Below are positions 25,351 to 34,648 of a DNA stretch of 64,000 nt, in pieces. Source of the DNA: Phragmitibacter flavus (lineage in GTDB: Bacteria; Verrucomicrobiota; Verrucomicrobiia; Verrucomicrobiales; Verrucomicrobiaceae); assembly GCF_005780165.1 (NCBI RefSeq), contig NZ_VAUV01000005.1, forward strand, positions 310,001 to 374,000, in the 5' to 3' direction. The notes beneath the pieces were generated by a model. That model was not told where the DNA came from and did no database searches. It worked only from the letters and a program-made list of their open reading frames with translations. The position numbers and the translations under genes are program-made. How positions within the stretch are numbered: position 1 is the stretch's first letter; every line of letters starts with the position of its first letter.

Positions 25351-26676
25351 ATGAAAACCTTTCAAAACACCCTGAATCCGACGCATTTAGACCTACCCAT
25401 GCACAGTATTGACATCCCCGTTGATGAATCTAACTTCGACGGCTCTTCACCCCGCATGCAGCCAGCATCCCTATTGCCAGAGAAGGCATTTCGCAGTCAC
25501 GCCCCCGGTTATTGGGAGAAAAAGAACGTTTCGCCGGAGGACTGGAACAGCCACATGTGGCAGATGCGCAACCGGGTGACGACGCTGGCGGGATTGGAAG
25601 AGCATTTGGTGCTTTCGGATGAGGAGCGGGCCGGGGTTTTGCTTTCGGGCAACAAGCTGGCAATGGCGATCACGCCGCATTATTTCAATTTGATTCACCC
25701 GACGGATCCGGATTGTCCGATTCGTCGTCAGGTGGTGCCGCGCATTGAGGAGACGTGGGATGATCCGGAGGAAATGAGTGATCCGTGTGGCGAGGATTCG
25801 CACATGCCGGTGCCGGGTTTGGTGCATCGTTATCCGGACCGCGTGTTGTTTTTGGTGTTTGATCGCTGTGCGAGTTACTGCCGGTATTGCACGCGCAGTC
25901 GGGTGGTCAGCGGCGTGGGCGATCAGAAATTGGATACGGAGTTTGAGGCAGCGTTCAAGTATCTGGAGCAGCACACGGAGATTCGCGATGTGTTGTTGAG
26001 TGGGGGCGATGCGCTGTTGTTGTCGGATCGTCGACTGGAGAGCATTCTGAGCCGCTTGCGCAGCATTCCGCACATTGAGTTTGTGAGGATTGGTTCACGC
26101 GTGCCGATCTTTTTGCCGCAACGAATCACCCCGGCGCTTTGTGAGATGCTGGCGAAGTATCATCCGTTGTGGATGAGCGTGCATGTGAATCATCCACGTG
26201 AGTTGACGATTGAGGTGAAGGAGGCGCTGGAGCGTCTGTCGAATCACGGCATTCCCTTGGGCAACCAGAGTGTGTTGCTGCGCGGAGTGAATGATGATGC
26301 GCAGGTGATGAAGTCGCTGGTGCACAAGTTGTTGATGTCCCGTGTGCGGCCTTATTATCTGTATCAGTGTGACTTGATCGAGGGGAGTTCGCATTTGCGC
26401 ACCAGTGTGGCGAAAGGCATTGAGATCATTGAGGCTTTGCGTGGTCACACGACGGGTTATGCGGTGCCCCAGTATGTGATTGATGCTCCGGGTGGTGGCG
26501 GCAAGGTGCCGGTGAATCCGGATTACCTGTTGATGAAGGATGAGCAACGCACCTTGATCCGCAATTACGAGGGCAAGGTGTATGAGTATCCTGAGCCGGA
26601 GAGTGCGAAGAAGCGTGAACTGCCGGCGATGGTGAACCGTTTCTCGATGGTTTGGGAACCTTCGGCGAAGTGGTGA
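25351..26676 (+). CDS. kamA: Lysine 2,3-aminomutase (KamA family radical SAM enzyme)
   Basis: The product has 441 residues. The radical SAM cluster motif is C173-x3-C177-x2-C180 (DRCASYCRYCTRSR). The GGDALLLSD segment contacts SAM. The PLP-binding lysine sits in DAPGGGGKVPVNPDY near the C-terminus. The reaction converts L-lysine to L-beta-lysine. The full length and the PLP lysine favour KamA proper rather than a shortened EpmB. The divergent SufR-like gene could regulate it. An ATG at 25399 is a possible alternative start. Confidence 0.87.
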   Translation: MKTFQNTLNPTHLDLPMHSIDIPVDESNFDGSSPRMQPASLLPEKAFRSHAPGYWEKKNVSPEDWNSHMWQMRNRVTTLAGLEEHLVLSDEERAGVLLSGNKLAMAITPHYFNLIHPTDPDCPIRRQVVPRIEETWDDPEEMSDPCGEDSHMPVPGLVHRYPDRVLFLVFDRCASYCRYCTRSRVVSGVGDQKLDTEFEAAFKYLEQHTEIRDVLLSGGDALLLSDRRLESILSRLRSIPHIEFVRIGSRVPIFLPQRITPALCEMLAKYHPLWMSVHVNHPRELTIEVKEALERLSNHGIPLGNQSVLLRGVNDDAQVMKSLVHKLLMSRVRPYYLYQCDLIEGSSHLRTSVAKGIEIIEALRGHTTGYAVPQYVIDAPGGGGKVPVNPDYLLMKDEQRTLIRNYEGKVYEYPEPESAKKRELPAMVNRFSMVWEPSAKW

Positions 26677-26713
26677 TAAAAGGGGAAAGTTTTAAGTTTT
26701 CAGTTGCAGGAAA

Positions 26714-27001
26714 ATGGCGGTTTACGTTGATCGTGCAAGGCATCCGTTTCGGGGCATGATGATGTGTCACATGCTGGCCGATTCACTGGATGAGTTGCAT
26801 GCGATGGCGCTGGCGATTGGGATGAAACGCGAATGGTTTCAACCGATCAGCACGCCGCATTATGATCTGGATGTAGAGCTCCGCGCAATGGCGGTGGAGC
26901 GCGGGGCGATTGAGATCGACCGCAAACGCACGGTGCAGATCATCCGCGAGTGGCGGAAGATGAAATTGAGGAGTGCGGACATTCCTGTCCGAATGATCTA
27001 G
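26714..27001 (+). CDS. DUF4031 domain protein
   Basis: The product has 95 residues: MAVYVDRARHPFRGMMMCHMLADSLDELHAMALAIGM...PHYDLDVELRAMAVERGAIEIDRK, the full DUF4031 pattern (a small family of unknown function). The last residues, SADIPVRMI, are encoded by a palindromic repeat CGGACA-TTCC-TGTCCG (26976-26991), so the natural C-terminus may have been altered by repeat insertion. Its stop codon overlaps the convergent znuA stop. Confidence 0.82.
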   Translation: MAVYVDRARHPFRGMMMCHMLADSLDELHAMALAIGMKREWFQPISTPHYDLDVELRAMAVERGAIEIDRKRTVQIIREWRKMKLRSADIPVRMI

Positions 27002-27906
27002 GGCTTCAACGCCGCGACAATCGCGGAGACGTTGTGACGCAGCATGGTTTCGAAGGTGTGGGCATCGGGTGAGGTGCCGTCGGCGATGAGAGGTTTGCCG
27101 ATTTTGACGCCGGTTTCGCGGGCGATTTCTTCGAGAACTTTCGGATTGGCCTGGTCTTCAGGAAAGAGGGCGCGGATTTTGTGGTCGCGGATGACATTGA
27201 TGGTTTCGGTCATGTATTTGGGAGAGGCCTCGTCTTCACGGGCAAGGCCAAGGATGGGGACGCTTTTAAAACCGTATTCTTTGCAGAAGTATCCGAAGGC
27301 GGCGTGGGCGGTGACCAGCTTGCGATCGGATCGGGGAATGGCCGCAAGTTCCTGTTGGGCCCACTTTTTGAGTTCGGCGAAATGTTTTTGGGCGGTGTCG
27401 GCGTTGGCCTTGAAGGTCGTGGCGTTGGCAGGATCAGCAGCGCTGAAGGCATCGGCGATGGTGCGCGCGGCGCGTCGCATGTTCTCGGCACTGTGCCACC
27501 AATGAGGGTCGATGCCACCGGCGGCGTGCGCGGGGCAGCAGAGGAACATGTCGTTGCTGGGATCGATTTTGATGGAGGGAATGGGTTTTCCGACTTCGAT
27601 GATCTGGACACCGGTGCCGAGGGAGTCGCGCAGTTTGCCGAGGTAGTTTTCAAGACCCTTGCCGGAGGCGAGCACCATCTGGATCCCGCTGGCGGCGGAG
27701 ACTTCGCGGGCGGTGGGTTCGAAGTGATGGATGTCTCCGCCTGGTTTGAGGAGGTCGACTACCTGAACCTGTTGACCACCGACCTGACGGGCAAGATCAC
27801 CGAGCAGGGGATGCAGGCTGGCGACCTTGAGCTGCGATTGGGCAGGTGCGGAGGAACCGATGACCAATGACAGGATGGCGGCGGCAAGAGTAAAGATGGA
27901 TTTCAT
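26998..27906 (-). CDS. znuA: Zinc/manganese ABC transporter substrate-binding protein (ZnuA/TroA family)
   Basis: The product has 302 residues with a signal peptide (cleaved near APAQSQ). Metal-ligand positions typical of cluster 9 binding proteins can be seen: His in GDIHHFEPTARE, His in IDPHWWHSAENM, His in VTAHAAFGYFCKEYG, and Asp near the C-terminus in ADGTSPDAHTFE. It captures zinc in the periplasm for a ZnuBC importer, whose genes are not in the window. It follows the histidine-rich outer membrane gene by 86 bases on the same strand, probably in one operon. Confidence 0.88.
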   Translation of the reverse strand: MKSIFTLAAAILSLVIGSSAPAQSQLKVASLHPLLGDLARQVGGQQVQVVDLLKPGGDIHHFEPTAREVSAASGIQMVLASGKGLENYLGKLRDSLGTGVQIIEVGKPIPSIKIDPSNDMFLCCPAHAAGGIDPHWWHSAENMRRAARTIADAFSAADPANATTFKANADTAQKHFAELKKWAQQELAAIPRSDRKLVTAHAAFGYFCKEYGFKSVPILGLAREDEASPKYMTETINVIRDHKIRALFPEDQANPKVLEEIARETGVKIGKPLIADGTSPDAHTFETMLRHNVSAIVAALKP

Positions 27907-27992
27907 GGAATGCAGGAGGAGGAAGAAATGAGCGAAGGCATCCAGGTTAAGAAAAGCCCGGATGCCATTCGCTCAATTTAAGGGGTTACGTA

Positions 27993-29378
27993 TTAACGAA
28001 CTTCACCGCCACCCCAATTAAACCCGATCTGAAGCCAGACGCCATGTTGGTCGTCGAATTCAGGGCTGTGGTCGTAGTTGTATTGACCGCGAAGATAGAC
28101 GGTGCGGGCGGGGTTGAGATAGTAGGTGACGTTGGGACTGATGCGAAAACGCTCGGCGAGGGAGGTATTGGCGACGCCGCTGACATATTCACCACGAAGT
28201 CCGAATTCAAGGCCGTTGTCGAGCCCATAAATGAGGGAGGAGTAGATGCCGAACTCGGTTTCTGAGCCGCGATGAACATGGGCGTGATGCTCTTCTTCTT
28301 CTTCGTGTTCATGGTCATCACCGTGTTCGTCATGATCGTCGTGATCGTCATGGTGATCATGATCATCGTGGTGGCCATGTTCCTCTTCATGCTCGTCTTC
28401 ATGCCGGGCGTAGTAGTCGAATCCACGAACCATGGCTTCGGTGCGCCAGCGGAAATAACGTCCGCCGGTTTCGTAGCCGTTTTGACGCCATTCATACTGG
28501 AAGTGGACGCCATAAATCTGGGTGAGTTCGTTCATCTTGTTGTCGCCCCAGGCACCACTGGCACCATAGCGGAACTGGTGGAAATCGTTGTAGTCGTATT
28601 GGTTGGTCCAGTTGGCCACGATGACGGTGTCGTTGAACAAGGCGTCTTCGCCTTCGAACCAATGGTGTTCGTGCTCTTCATGATCGCCGTGTTCTTCGTG
28701 ATCATGTCCATGTCCATGTCCATGACTGTGACCATCATGGGACTGGGCTTCACCGATGCTGACGCTGAGGATGGAGGTCCAGGGGGTGGGAAGGTTCCAG
28801 CTGATTTCGCCGCCGATGGTGGTGAGGGCGTCGTCGCCGAGGAACCGTCCGTTGACGAGGTTGTTGTCGATGTAATTCCAGCCGTGCAGGTGGGTGCTGT
28901 TGTGCAGGCCGAAACGATTGAAGAAACGACCGCCGCGCAGTTCGAATCCGCCGGGGAGATTTTTGATCTTGGCGAACCATTCTTCGAATTCGCCGTCCCA
29001 ATCGCGGGTGTCGGCTTCCTGGAAAAGGTGGTAGGTGCCGAACGCTTCGAAGTATTCATTCACGCGCGCGGAGGCACCGAATTCGAATCCCTGGATGGTC
29101 CAGCCGTCGCTGACGGGATCGTGATGGCCGGCACCAAAGTGCTCAAGGTCATCGGCGGTGGTTTGACCGTAAACCGCCTGGAAATGGGCGTGGGGGAAAA
29201 TGATGCCGCCGATGTTGACGCCTTCGCCGGTGAGCCAGTTGACGGATGAACTGGATGAGTGGACTGGCGCTGCGTCTTTTCCGAGGGGAGTGCCTGCCTG
29301 GGACTGGATGGCGGCAGCAAACGAAATGGACATCGCGGAGATGGCGATGAGGCGTGAAGGAAGGTTGGATAGTTTCAT
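27993..29378 (-). CDS. Histidine-rich outer membrane beta-barrel protein, probable zinc uptake
   Basis: From the ATG at 29378 the product has 461 residues with a signal peptide (SRLIAISAMSISFAAAIQSQA). Alternating strands and the final GVWLQIGFNWGGGEVR suggest a porin-like barrel. Two large inserts are made almost only of His, Asp, Glu and Gly: SHDGHSHGHGHGHDHEEHGD and, later, a stretch of about 45 residues with runs such as HHDDHDHHDDHDDHDEHGDD. These would lie in loops and capture metal ions. Position upstream of znuA and a palindrome in the promoter region support zinc. A TTG at 29414 is a weaker start. Confidence 0.78.
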   Translation of the reverse strand: MKLSNLPSRLIAISAMSISFAAAIQSQAGTPLGKDAAPVHSSSSSVNWLTGEGVNIGGIIFPHAHFQAVYGQTTADDLEHFGAGHHDPVSDGWTIQGFEFGASARVNEYFEAFGTYHLFQEADTRDWDGEFEEWFAKIKNLPGGFELRGGRFFNRFGLHNSTHLHGWNYIDNNLVNGRFLGDDALTTIGGEISWNLPTPWTSILSVSIGEAQSHDGHSHGHGHGHDHEEHGDHEEHEHHWFEGEDALFNDTVIVANWTNQYDYNDFHQFRYGASGAWGDNKMNELTQIYGVHFQYEWRQNGYETGGRYFRWRTEAMVRGFDYYARHEDEHEEEHGHHDDHDHHDDHDDHDEHGDDHEHEEEEEHHAHVHRGSETEFGIYSSLIYGLDNGLEFGLRGEYVSGVANTSLAERFRISPNVTYYLNPARTVYLRGQYNYDHSPEFDDQHGVWLQIGFNWGGGEVR

Positions 29379-29459
29379 TGGTTGGCCGTTGGGAGTGGCA
29401 ATGGAGGTGGACAAGCGAATGATAGAATGGATTTCTGTAATCGCTTATCAATGTCAGTG

Positions 29460-29500
29460 GCAAATATGTTGCGTTAACGAATTGGCGCAAATGATTTGCG
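29460..29500. promoter_or_regulatory. Candidate Zur/Fur-type operator upstream of the zinc operon
   Basis: CGCAAATGATTTGCG (29486-29500) is a perfect 15-bp palindrome. An imperfect relative, GCAAATATGTTGC (29460-29472), lies 13 bases before it. Both are about 80-120 bases upstream of the barrel gene on the minus strand. Fur-family repressors bind such A+T-centred palindromes; specificity for zinc is inferred from the genes. Confidence 0.5.
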
Positions 29501-29592
29501 ATAAAATTTGATGGAGGTTCGAACGAAACCTCAAACGACCACGGAATGATCGCGGTGATGGACTGCCTTTTTGGCATGGCGACCATCATGAT

Positions 29593-29618
29593 CGCTGGCT
29601 GAAGTTGGTCAGCCAGCG
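29593..29618 (-). terminator. Hairpin downstream of lepA
   Basis: CGCTGGCTGA and TCAGCCAGCG form a perfect 10-bp stem with a 6-base loop, 44 bases beyond the lepA stop. No T run follows, so it may be only part of a terminator or may protect the mRNA end. Confidence 0.4.
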
Positions 29619-29661
29619 CGTGTTGGGGATAGGAGTCTGTGCTCCTTCGAGAGGGGCAATT

Positions 29662-31461
29662 CTAGTCGCCGCTTTTGAGAACCTGAATGAAGGCTTCCTG
29701 GGGAATGTTGACTTTGCCGATGCTCTTCATGCGCTTTTTGCCTTCTTTCTGCTTCTCGAGCAGCTTGCGCTTACGAGAGATGTCGCCGCCGTAACATTTG
29801 GCGGTGACGTCTTTTCTCAGGGCGCTGATGCGTTCGCTGGCAATGATCTTGCCACCGATGGCGGCCTGGATGGAGACAACAAACAATTGCTGGGGGATGA
29901 CTTCTTTGAGCTTGGCGGCGAGGGCACGGCCACGGGCCTCGGCTTTGCTGCGGTGGACGATGCAGGCGAAGGCGTCGACGGGGTCGCCGGCGATGAGCAT
30001 TTCCATTTTGACGAGGTCGGCGGGCTGGTAGCCGGCGTGTTCGTAGTCCATGCTGCCGTAACCGCGGGTGATGGACTTCAGCTTGTCGTTGAAGTCGACG
30101 AGGATCTCGTTGAGGGGGATGAGCGACTGCAGCATGACGCGGTTGTCGTCCAGGGTCTCGGTGTGCTCGACCTGACCGCGTTTGTCCATGACGAGCTGCA
30201 TCATGTCGCCGATGTATTCGTTGGGGACCATGAGGAAGATTTTCACCATGGGCTCACGAATTTCTTCGATGACCTGAACGGAGGGGAGGAAGCTGGGGTT
30301 GTCGACGATCATTTCTTCGCCGTTGGTCTTTTTGACTTCGTAAATGACGGACGGATACGTGCTGATGACGTCCATGTTGAACTCGCGACGGAGACGTTCC
30401 TGGATGATCTCCATGTGGAGGAGGCCGAGGAAGCCGCAGCGGAAGCCGAAGCCGAGGGCGGCGGAGCTTTCCGCCATGAAGGTGAAGGCGGCGTCGTTGA
30501 TTTGCAGTTTGCCGACGGCCATTTTCAGGGATTCGAAGTCGTCGGAGCTGATGGGATAGATGCCGCTGAAGACGAGGGGGTGGATTTCCTTGAAGCCGGG
30601 GAGGGCTTCGGGGGCGGGGCGGCGCATCTCGGTGACGGTGTCGCCGATTTTGACGTCGGCGGTGGTTTTCACGTTGGCGATGAGGTAACCGACGTCGCCA
30701 ACTTCGAGTTTGTCCATGGCGAACATCTTGGGGCGGAAGACGCCGACTTCTTTGACTTCGTAGTCGAGTCCGGTGGACATCATGCGGATTTTTTGGCCGC
30801 GAACGATGGTGCCGCTGAAGACGCGGACATAGGTGACGACGCCGCGGTAGGCATCGAAGATGGAGTCGAAGACGGAGGCTCGGAGGTAGTCTTCGCCGAG
30901 AGAGACGGGGGCGGGGACGAGGCGGACGACGGATTCGAGGATGTCGATGATGCCGATGCCCATTTTGGCGGAGGCAGGGACGGCTTCGTCGGCGGAGAGT
31001 TGCAGGATGTCTTCGAGCTGGCGTTTGCAGCGGGCGACGTCGGCGCTGGGGAGGTCGACTTTGTTGATGACAGGGATGACATACAGATTTTGCTGCATGG
31101 CAAGGTTGAGGTTGGCGACGGTCTGGGCTTCGACGCCCTGGGAGGCATCGACGAGGAGCAGGGCACCTTCGCAGGCAGCGAGGGAGCGGGAGACTTCGTA
31201 GGAGAAGTCGACGTGGCCGGGGGTGTCGAGGAGGTTGAGTTTGTAGGTTTTGCCGTCCTTGGCCTTGTAGCTCATGGTGACGGGGTGGGATTTGATGGTG
31301 ATGCCGCGTTCGCGCTCGAGGTCCATGGAATCGAGGAGCTGGGCTTTTTCATCGCGTTGGGCAACGGTGTTGGTCGCTCCCATGAGGCGGTCGGAAAGCG
31401 TGGTCTTGCCGTGGTCGATGTGGGCGATGATGGAGAAGTTGCGGGTGAGTTCGATGGACAT
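29662..31461 (-). CDS. lepA: Elongation factor 4 (LepA), ribosome back-translocase GTPase
   Basis: The 599-residue protein has full family length. The GTP-binding motifs are AHIDHGKTT (P loop), GITI (switch I), DTPGHVDF (G3) and NKVDLPSAD (G4). The C-terminal LepA-specific domain includes [27 protein letters not shown] and the conserved [22 protein letters not shown] tail. It acts on stalled ribosomes at the membrane or in the cytosol. It is monocistronic. A long frame on the opposite strand is only a codon-bias shadow. Confidence 0.97.
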   Translation of the reverse strand: MSIELTRNFSIIAHIDHGKTTLSDRLMGATNTVAQRDEKAQLLDSMDLERERGITIKSHPVTMSYKAKDGKTYKLNLLDTPGHVDFSYEVSRSLAACEGALLLVDASQGVEAQTVANLNLAMQQNLYVIPVINKVDLPSADVARCKRQLEDILQLSADEAVPASAKMGIGIIDILESVVRLVPAPVSLGEDYLRASVFDSIFDAYRGVVTYVRVFSGTIVRGQKIRMMSTGLDYEVKEVGVFRPKMFAMDKLEVGDVGYLIANVKTTADVKIGDTVTEMRRPAPEALPGFKEIHPLVFSGIYPISSDDFESLKMAVGKLQINDAAFTFMAESSAALGFGFRCGFLGLLHMEIIQERLRREFNMDVISTYPSVIYEVKKTNGEEMIVDNPSFLPSVQVIEEIREPMVKIFLMVPNEYIGDMMQLVMDKRGQVEHTETLDDNRVMLQSLIPLNEILVDFNDKLKSITRGYGSMDYEHAGYQPADLVKMEMLIAGDPVDAFACIVHRSKAEARGRALAAKLKEVIPQQLFVVSIQAAIGGKIIASERISALRKDVTAKCYGGDISRKRKLLEKQKEGKKRMKSIGKVNIPQEAFIQVLKSGD

Positions 31462-31613
31462 CGGAAAGAAAGCGGACTGGACTGAACTGGAAATCTGGGA
31501 ATGAGGGGAGCGTAATTAACCCGGGAATGGGGCGGACGCAATGGGGAAGTGGGAAGGGGAAAGTCGGAATTCCAGGATTGACAGGGGGTTTGGAATTGGT
31601 TGGGATCGTCGGG

Positions 31614-32219
31614 ATGATTCGCTGGACGCCACGGGTAATGTTGATTTTTTTGGGTTGGGTCGCGATGGTGATGTTTATGGGTTCGCGCAAGAACAAGAAG
31701 ATCGATGGATTCTCATGCAAGGAATGTGGACGGGTGCATGCATTTGGTTCGATGGACATGGCTTTTCATCGGCCAAGCGCTTATTTTGACGTTCCCGAGG
31801 AGGAGCGGGCGTCTCGCTGCAAGGAGAGTGATGATTTGTGCAGGATTGATGGTGAGCGGCATTTCATCCGCGGGATGGCGTTGATATCCATCGTGGATTT
31901 GGACGATACCTTTGCATGGGGAATGTGGGCGGAAGTTTCGAAGGAGGATTTTAATGGCTATTTGAGGGCCTATTCGGTGGATGGATCATTGTTGCCACGG
32001 TTTCCAGGCAGGTTGTCGGTAGAGGACTTTGGATATCGCGGACTCGAAGGGCATGAAGTGGCCATTCAGTTGGGCAAGTCTTCAGAACGCCCGGAGTTCT
32101 ACCTGACGCCGTCGGATCACGCGTTTTATCGGGATCAGATTCAAGGGATTACCTATCACCGATCAAGAGAGATTCTACACGCGATGGACGGGCGGCATCC
32201 TGATCCGAACAAGGATTGA
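31614..32219 (+). CDS. DUF2199-like protein
   Basis: From the ATG at 31614 the product has 201 residues: a short hydrophobic start (MLIFLGWVAMVMFMG), then FSCKECGRVH, YFDVPEEERASRCKESDDLCRIDGERHFIRGMALISIVDLDDTFAWGMWAEVS and YLTPSDHAFYRDQIQG, the usual pattern of DUF2199 proteins of unknown function. The start is uncertain; ATGs at 31638 or 31671 would remove part of the hydrophobic stretch. It is transcribed away from lepA. Confidence 0.7.
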   Translation: MIRWTPRVMLIFLGWVAMVMFMGSRKNKKIDGFSCKECGRVHAFGSMDMAFHRPSAYFDVPEEERASRCKESDDLCRIDGERHFIRGMALISIVDLDDTFAWGMWAEVSKEDFNGYLRAYSVDGSLLPRFPGRLSVEDFGYRGLEGHEVAIQLGKSSERPEFYLTPSDHAFYRDQIQGITYHRSREILHAMDGRHPDPNKD

Positions 32220-32299
32220 GTGGGTGTGAGACGGGTGATCGCGTTGGATGCATTGGATCATCTAATTGACGCGAGGGTGTTCTCGTGGATTTTTGGTGT

Positions 32300-32473
32300 G
32301 TGGCCACCAAGACGTTCACCCTGGAGATGGATGCCTGTGAGAAGCTTCTTTTGGCGAAGCGTGGAGGCGAGTCGTTTACGGAAGTCGTGAGAAGGGCAGT
32401 GGTGGTCGAGGCACCTTTAACGGGCGCGGCTCTTCGAGAATATTTTTCGGCGAAGTGGGAGCGGAATCGGTGA
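32300..32473 (+). CDS. VapB-like antitoxin, orphan, probably frameshifted near its C-terminus
   Basis: The frame gives ATKTFTLEMDACEKLLLAKRGGESFTEVVRRAVV, the N-terminal pattern of VapB-type antitoxins, ending in WERNR. Codons GAA AAA TAT CTC GAT in another frame right after the stop read EKYLDAVEKACQ, a plausible natural end, so a one-base indel near 32470 seems likely. The GTG at 32285 has a better ribosome site (GAGGG) and would add five residues. No PIN-domain toxin follows; the next gene lies on the other strand. It could be a decayed toxin-antitoxin relic. Confidence 0.5.
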   Translation: MATKTFTLEMDACEKLLLAKRGGESFTEVVRRAVVVEAPLTGAALREYFSAKWERNR

Positions 32474-32592
32474 AAAATATCTCGATGCGGTGGAAAAGGC
32501 GTGCCAATAACTGGGATCGGCGCTTGTGAAGTGTCGTTTTTGCTTTTGCTCCGAAGCGAAGTGAAACTTCGCAGTCCCTCTTAGGTTTTAGC

Positions 32593-34455
32593 TCAATCCC
32601 ACTGGGTGCGTTTGGTGCCGATATAGGCGAGGGCGAGGCCGATGATGATGTGCAAAAGGAGGACGAAGGCGGCGATGTTCCAGGGAGCAAGGGTGGTGGT
32701 GGTGACTTGTCTGACGGCATCGTAAAAGGCGGTGGCTTTCATGGTGCTCAAGCTGCCGGACCAACCCCAGTAGGCGGCGATGAAGGGTTGGGCGAGGGGT
32801 TCGATGGATTTGGGCAGGGCGAGCACGGCACCGCTGAGGGGGAGTTGAAATCCAACGAGGTAGATGCTGAGGATGGTGGCTTTTTCGGGGGTGCGCATGA
32901 GGGCGGAGATGCCGAGACAGATGGCGCTCATAGCGGCACTCGATAGGAGCAGGAGCAGGAGTTTGATGAGAAGGCTGCCGGGGATGCCGTGACAGAGGAG
33001 TTCAACGAAGAGGCCCATCCAGACGGTTTGGGCGACCACGAAGCCGCCGAGGAAGAGGACTTTGCTGGTGATGTAGGCGGAGCTGCTGAGTCCGCCGAGG
33101 CGTTCGCGTTCAAGAATGTCGCGCTCGCTGGCGATTTCGCGGGCGGCGTTGTTGGAGGCCATCAGGGTGACGAGCACGATCTGCATGAGGATGAGTCCGG
33201 AGACGAGCCCTCCGGCATTGAGCTGGCTTTGCAGATGGGCGCTGCGCTCCTGTGCCTCGACGATGAAGTTGGCGTCGGCGCGTTGGGAGAGGGTGCGCAC
33301 TTGAGGGATGCCTTCGAAGCCGAAAATGACGACGAGGAGGGGAAAGCCGAGCAGCATGGCGAGCTGCAGCCAGAGCTGGGAGCGGTCGCGCCAGAAGATA
33401 GTCCAGCGACGGGTGAGGAGTTCGATGGTCTGGGTGAGGAAGCCGGGGAGTTCGTGGGCTTCGTCGACTTCGTGGCGGTGGTGTTTGCGCTTGTGGTGGG
33501 GTTTGGTTTCCTGGGGTTCGACGGGAGGGGGAGATTGAGAATCTTCGTCGTCTTCAATGCTGGGAGCCTTGGCTTTGGGGAGGGAAATTTTGCCGGGTTC
33601 GCGATCGCTGACGATTTTTGGTTTGTCGATGGGCTCGAGAGTGCCGGGAGGGGCAAGTTCGTAGGTGGCGTAGTAGGCGTCGCGATGGCGGTCCCAGGAA
33701 TCGGCCCAGCGTTCGGCGCTGCGACGGGCGAGTTTGGGATAGATGTCTTCGGCGTGTTCGACGCTGAAATAATGGGCGAGAGCGCGGGGCGGACCGTGGT
33801 AGATGACGCGGCCTTCGTGCAGCACGAGGACGGTGTCGTAGAGGGAAAGGTTGCCGAGGTTGTGGGTAACGTTGATGACGATGCGGTTGCGGTCGGCGCG
33901 GGCGAGGTCGTGAAGGAGCTGGGTGATCTCACGTTCGGATTTGGGATCGAGTCCGCTGGTGACTTCGTCGCAGAGAAGCAGGGTGGGTTGGGTGACGATT
34001 TCAAGGGCGAGGCCGAGTCGGCGTTTCTGGCCGCCGGAGAGGATTTTGACCTGTCGGTCGCGCAGGGCGGTGAGGCCGGTGCTTTTGAGGGTTTGGTCGA
34101 GCAGGGCGGTCGCCGATTCGTCGTCGTTCTGGCGGGTGCGCAGGGTGATGGCGCTGGTGACGCATTCTTCGATGGTGAGGAGCTCGTGGGCGATGCTGAA
34201 CTGCGGAACATAGCCGAGTTCGGAGGGGTGAAGGTCGCCGTCTTCAGCAAGGTTGCGACCCTGCCAGAGGATTTCGCCGGTGTCTTCCTCCTTGAGGCCG
34301 GCGATGGTTTTCATCAGGGTGGTTTTGCCGCAGCCGGAGGGTCCAACGATGGCGAGCAGGTGGCCGGAGGGGACGCTGAAGTGGATGTTTTCGAGGAGGG
34401 ACTGATTTTCCCCGTCGCGGAGGACGCTGAGCGAGATGTTGTGGAGTTCTAGCAT
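32593..34455 (-). CDS. ABC transporter, ATPase fused to ABC-2 type permease (ABCG-like)
   Basis: The product has 620 residues. The ATPase domain (about 1-230) has Walker A GPSGCGKTT, signature LSGGQKRRLGLAL and Walker B LLLCDEVTSGLD. A charged linker (about 275-335) holds a His/Lys-rich segment HHKRKHHRHE. A C-terminal permease with six hydrophobic helices (from TIFWRDRSQLWLQLAMLLGF to ALAYIGTKRTQWD) resembles ABC-2 exporters of the White/ABCG half-transporter type. The substrate is unknown. No operon partners; the two flanking genes run the other way. Confidence 0.88.
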   Translation of the reverse strand: MLELHNISLSVLRDGENQSLLENIHFSVPSGHLLAIVGPSGCGKTTLMKTIAGLKEEDTGEILWQGRNLAEDGDLHPSELGYVPQFSIAHELLTIEECVTSAITLRTRQNDDESATALLDQTLKSTGLTALRDRQVKILSGGQKRRLGLALEIVTQPTLLLCDEVTSGLDPKSEREITQLLHDLARADRNRIVINVTHNLGNLSLYDTVLVLHEGRVIYHGPPRALAHYFSVEHAEDIYPKLARRSAERWADSWDRHRDAYYATYELAPPGTLEPIDKPKIVSDREPGKISLPKAKAPSIEDDEDSQSPPPVEPQETKPHHKRKHHRHEVDEAHELPGFLTQTIELLTRRWTIFWRDRSQLWLQLAMLLGFPLLVVIFGFEGIPQVRTLSQRADANFIVEAQERSAHLQSQLNAGGLVSGLILMQIVLVTLMASNNAAREIASERDILERERLGGLSSSAYITSKVLFLGGFVVAQTVWMGLFVELLCHGIPGSLLIKLLLLLLSSAAMSAICLGISALMRTPEKATILSIYLVGFQLPLSGAVLALPKSIEPLAQPFIAAYWGWSGSLSTMKATAFYDAVRQVTTTTLAPWNIAAFVLLLHIIIGLALAYIGTKRTQWD

Positions 34456-34648
34456 GCGTGCGGGTCGATGGCGGTTGCGTTTGGGGATGAAAGGGGGATT
34501 AAAGGCGGGGTTGGGCGGGCTGGCGAGCGAAAATTCCCGGGGTGATCGGATGATGTTTGGCGGGCGCAGATGAGATGGCTGGGGCGATTTGAATAAAATG
34601 AAGGATGCGTGTCGGGTGGAATTTGTGCTTTATTAACAAAAGAATTTT

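Noticed and set aside
28272-29249. Plus-strand frame rich in Val/Ile/Met that looks like membrane segments
   Set aside because: It is the complement of the His/Asp-rich loops of the zinc barrel protein (GTGATG-type repeats), so its hydrophobicity is an artefact.
29605-31485. Open frame of 626 codons opposite lepA
   Set aside because: LepA is certain; the opposite frame is a composition shadow without any domain.
32989-34452. Open frame of 487 codons opposite the ABC transporter
   Set aside because: Walker and signature motifs are on the minus strand. The plus frame is Glu/Gly/Val-rich shadow text.
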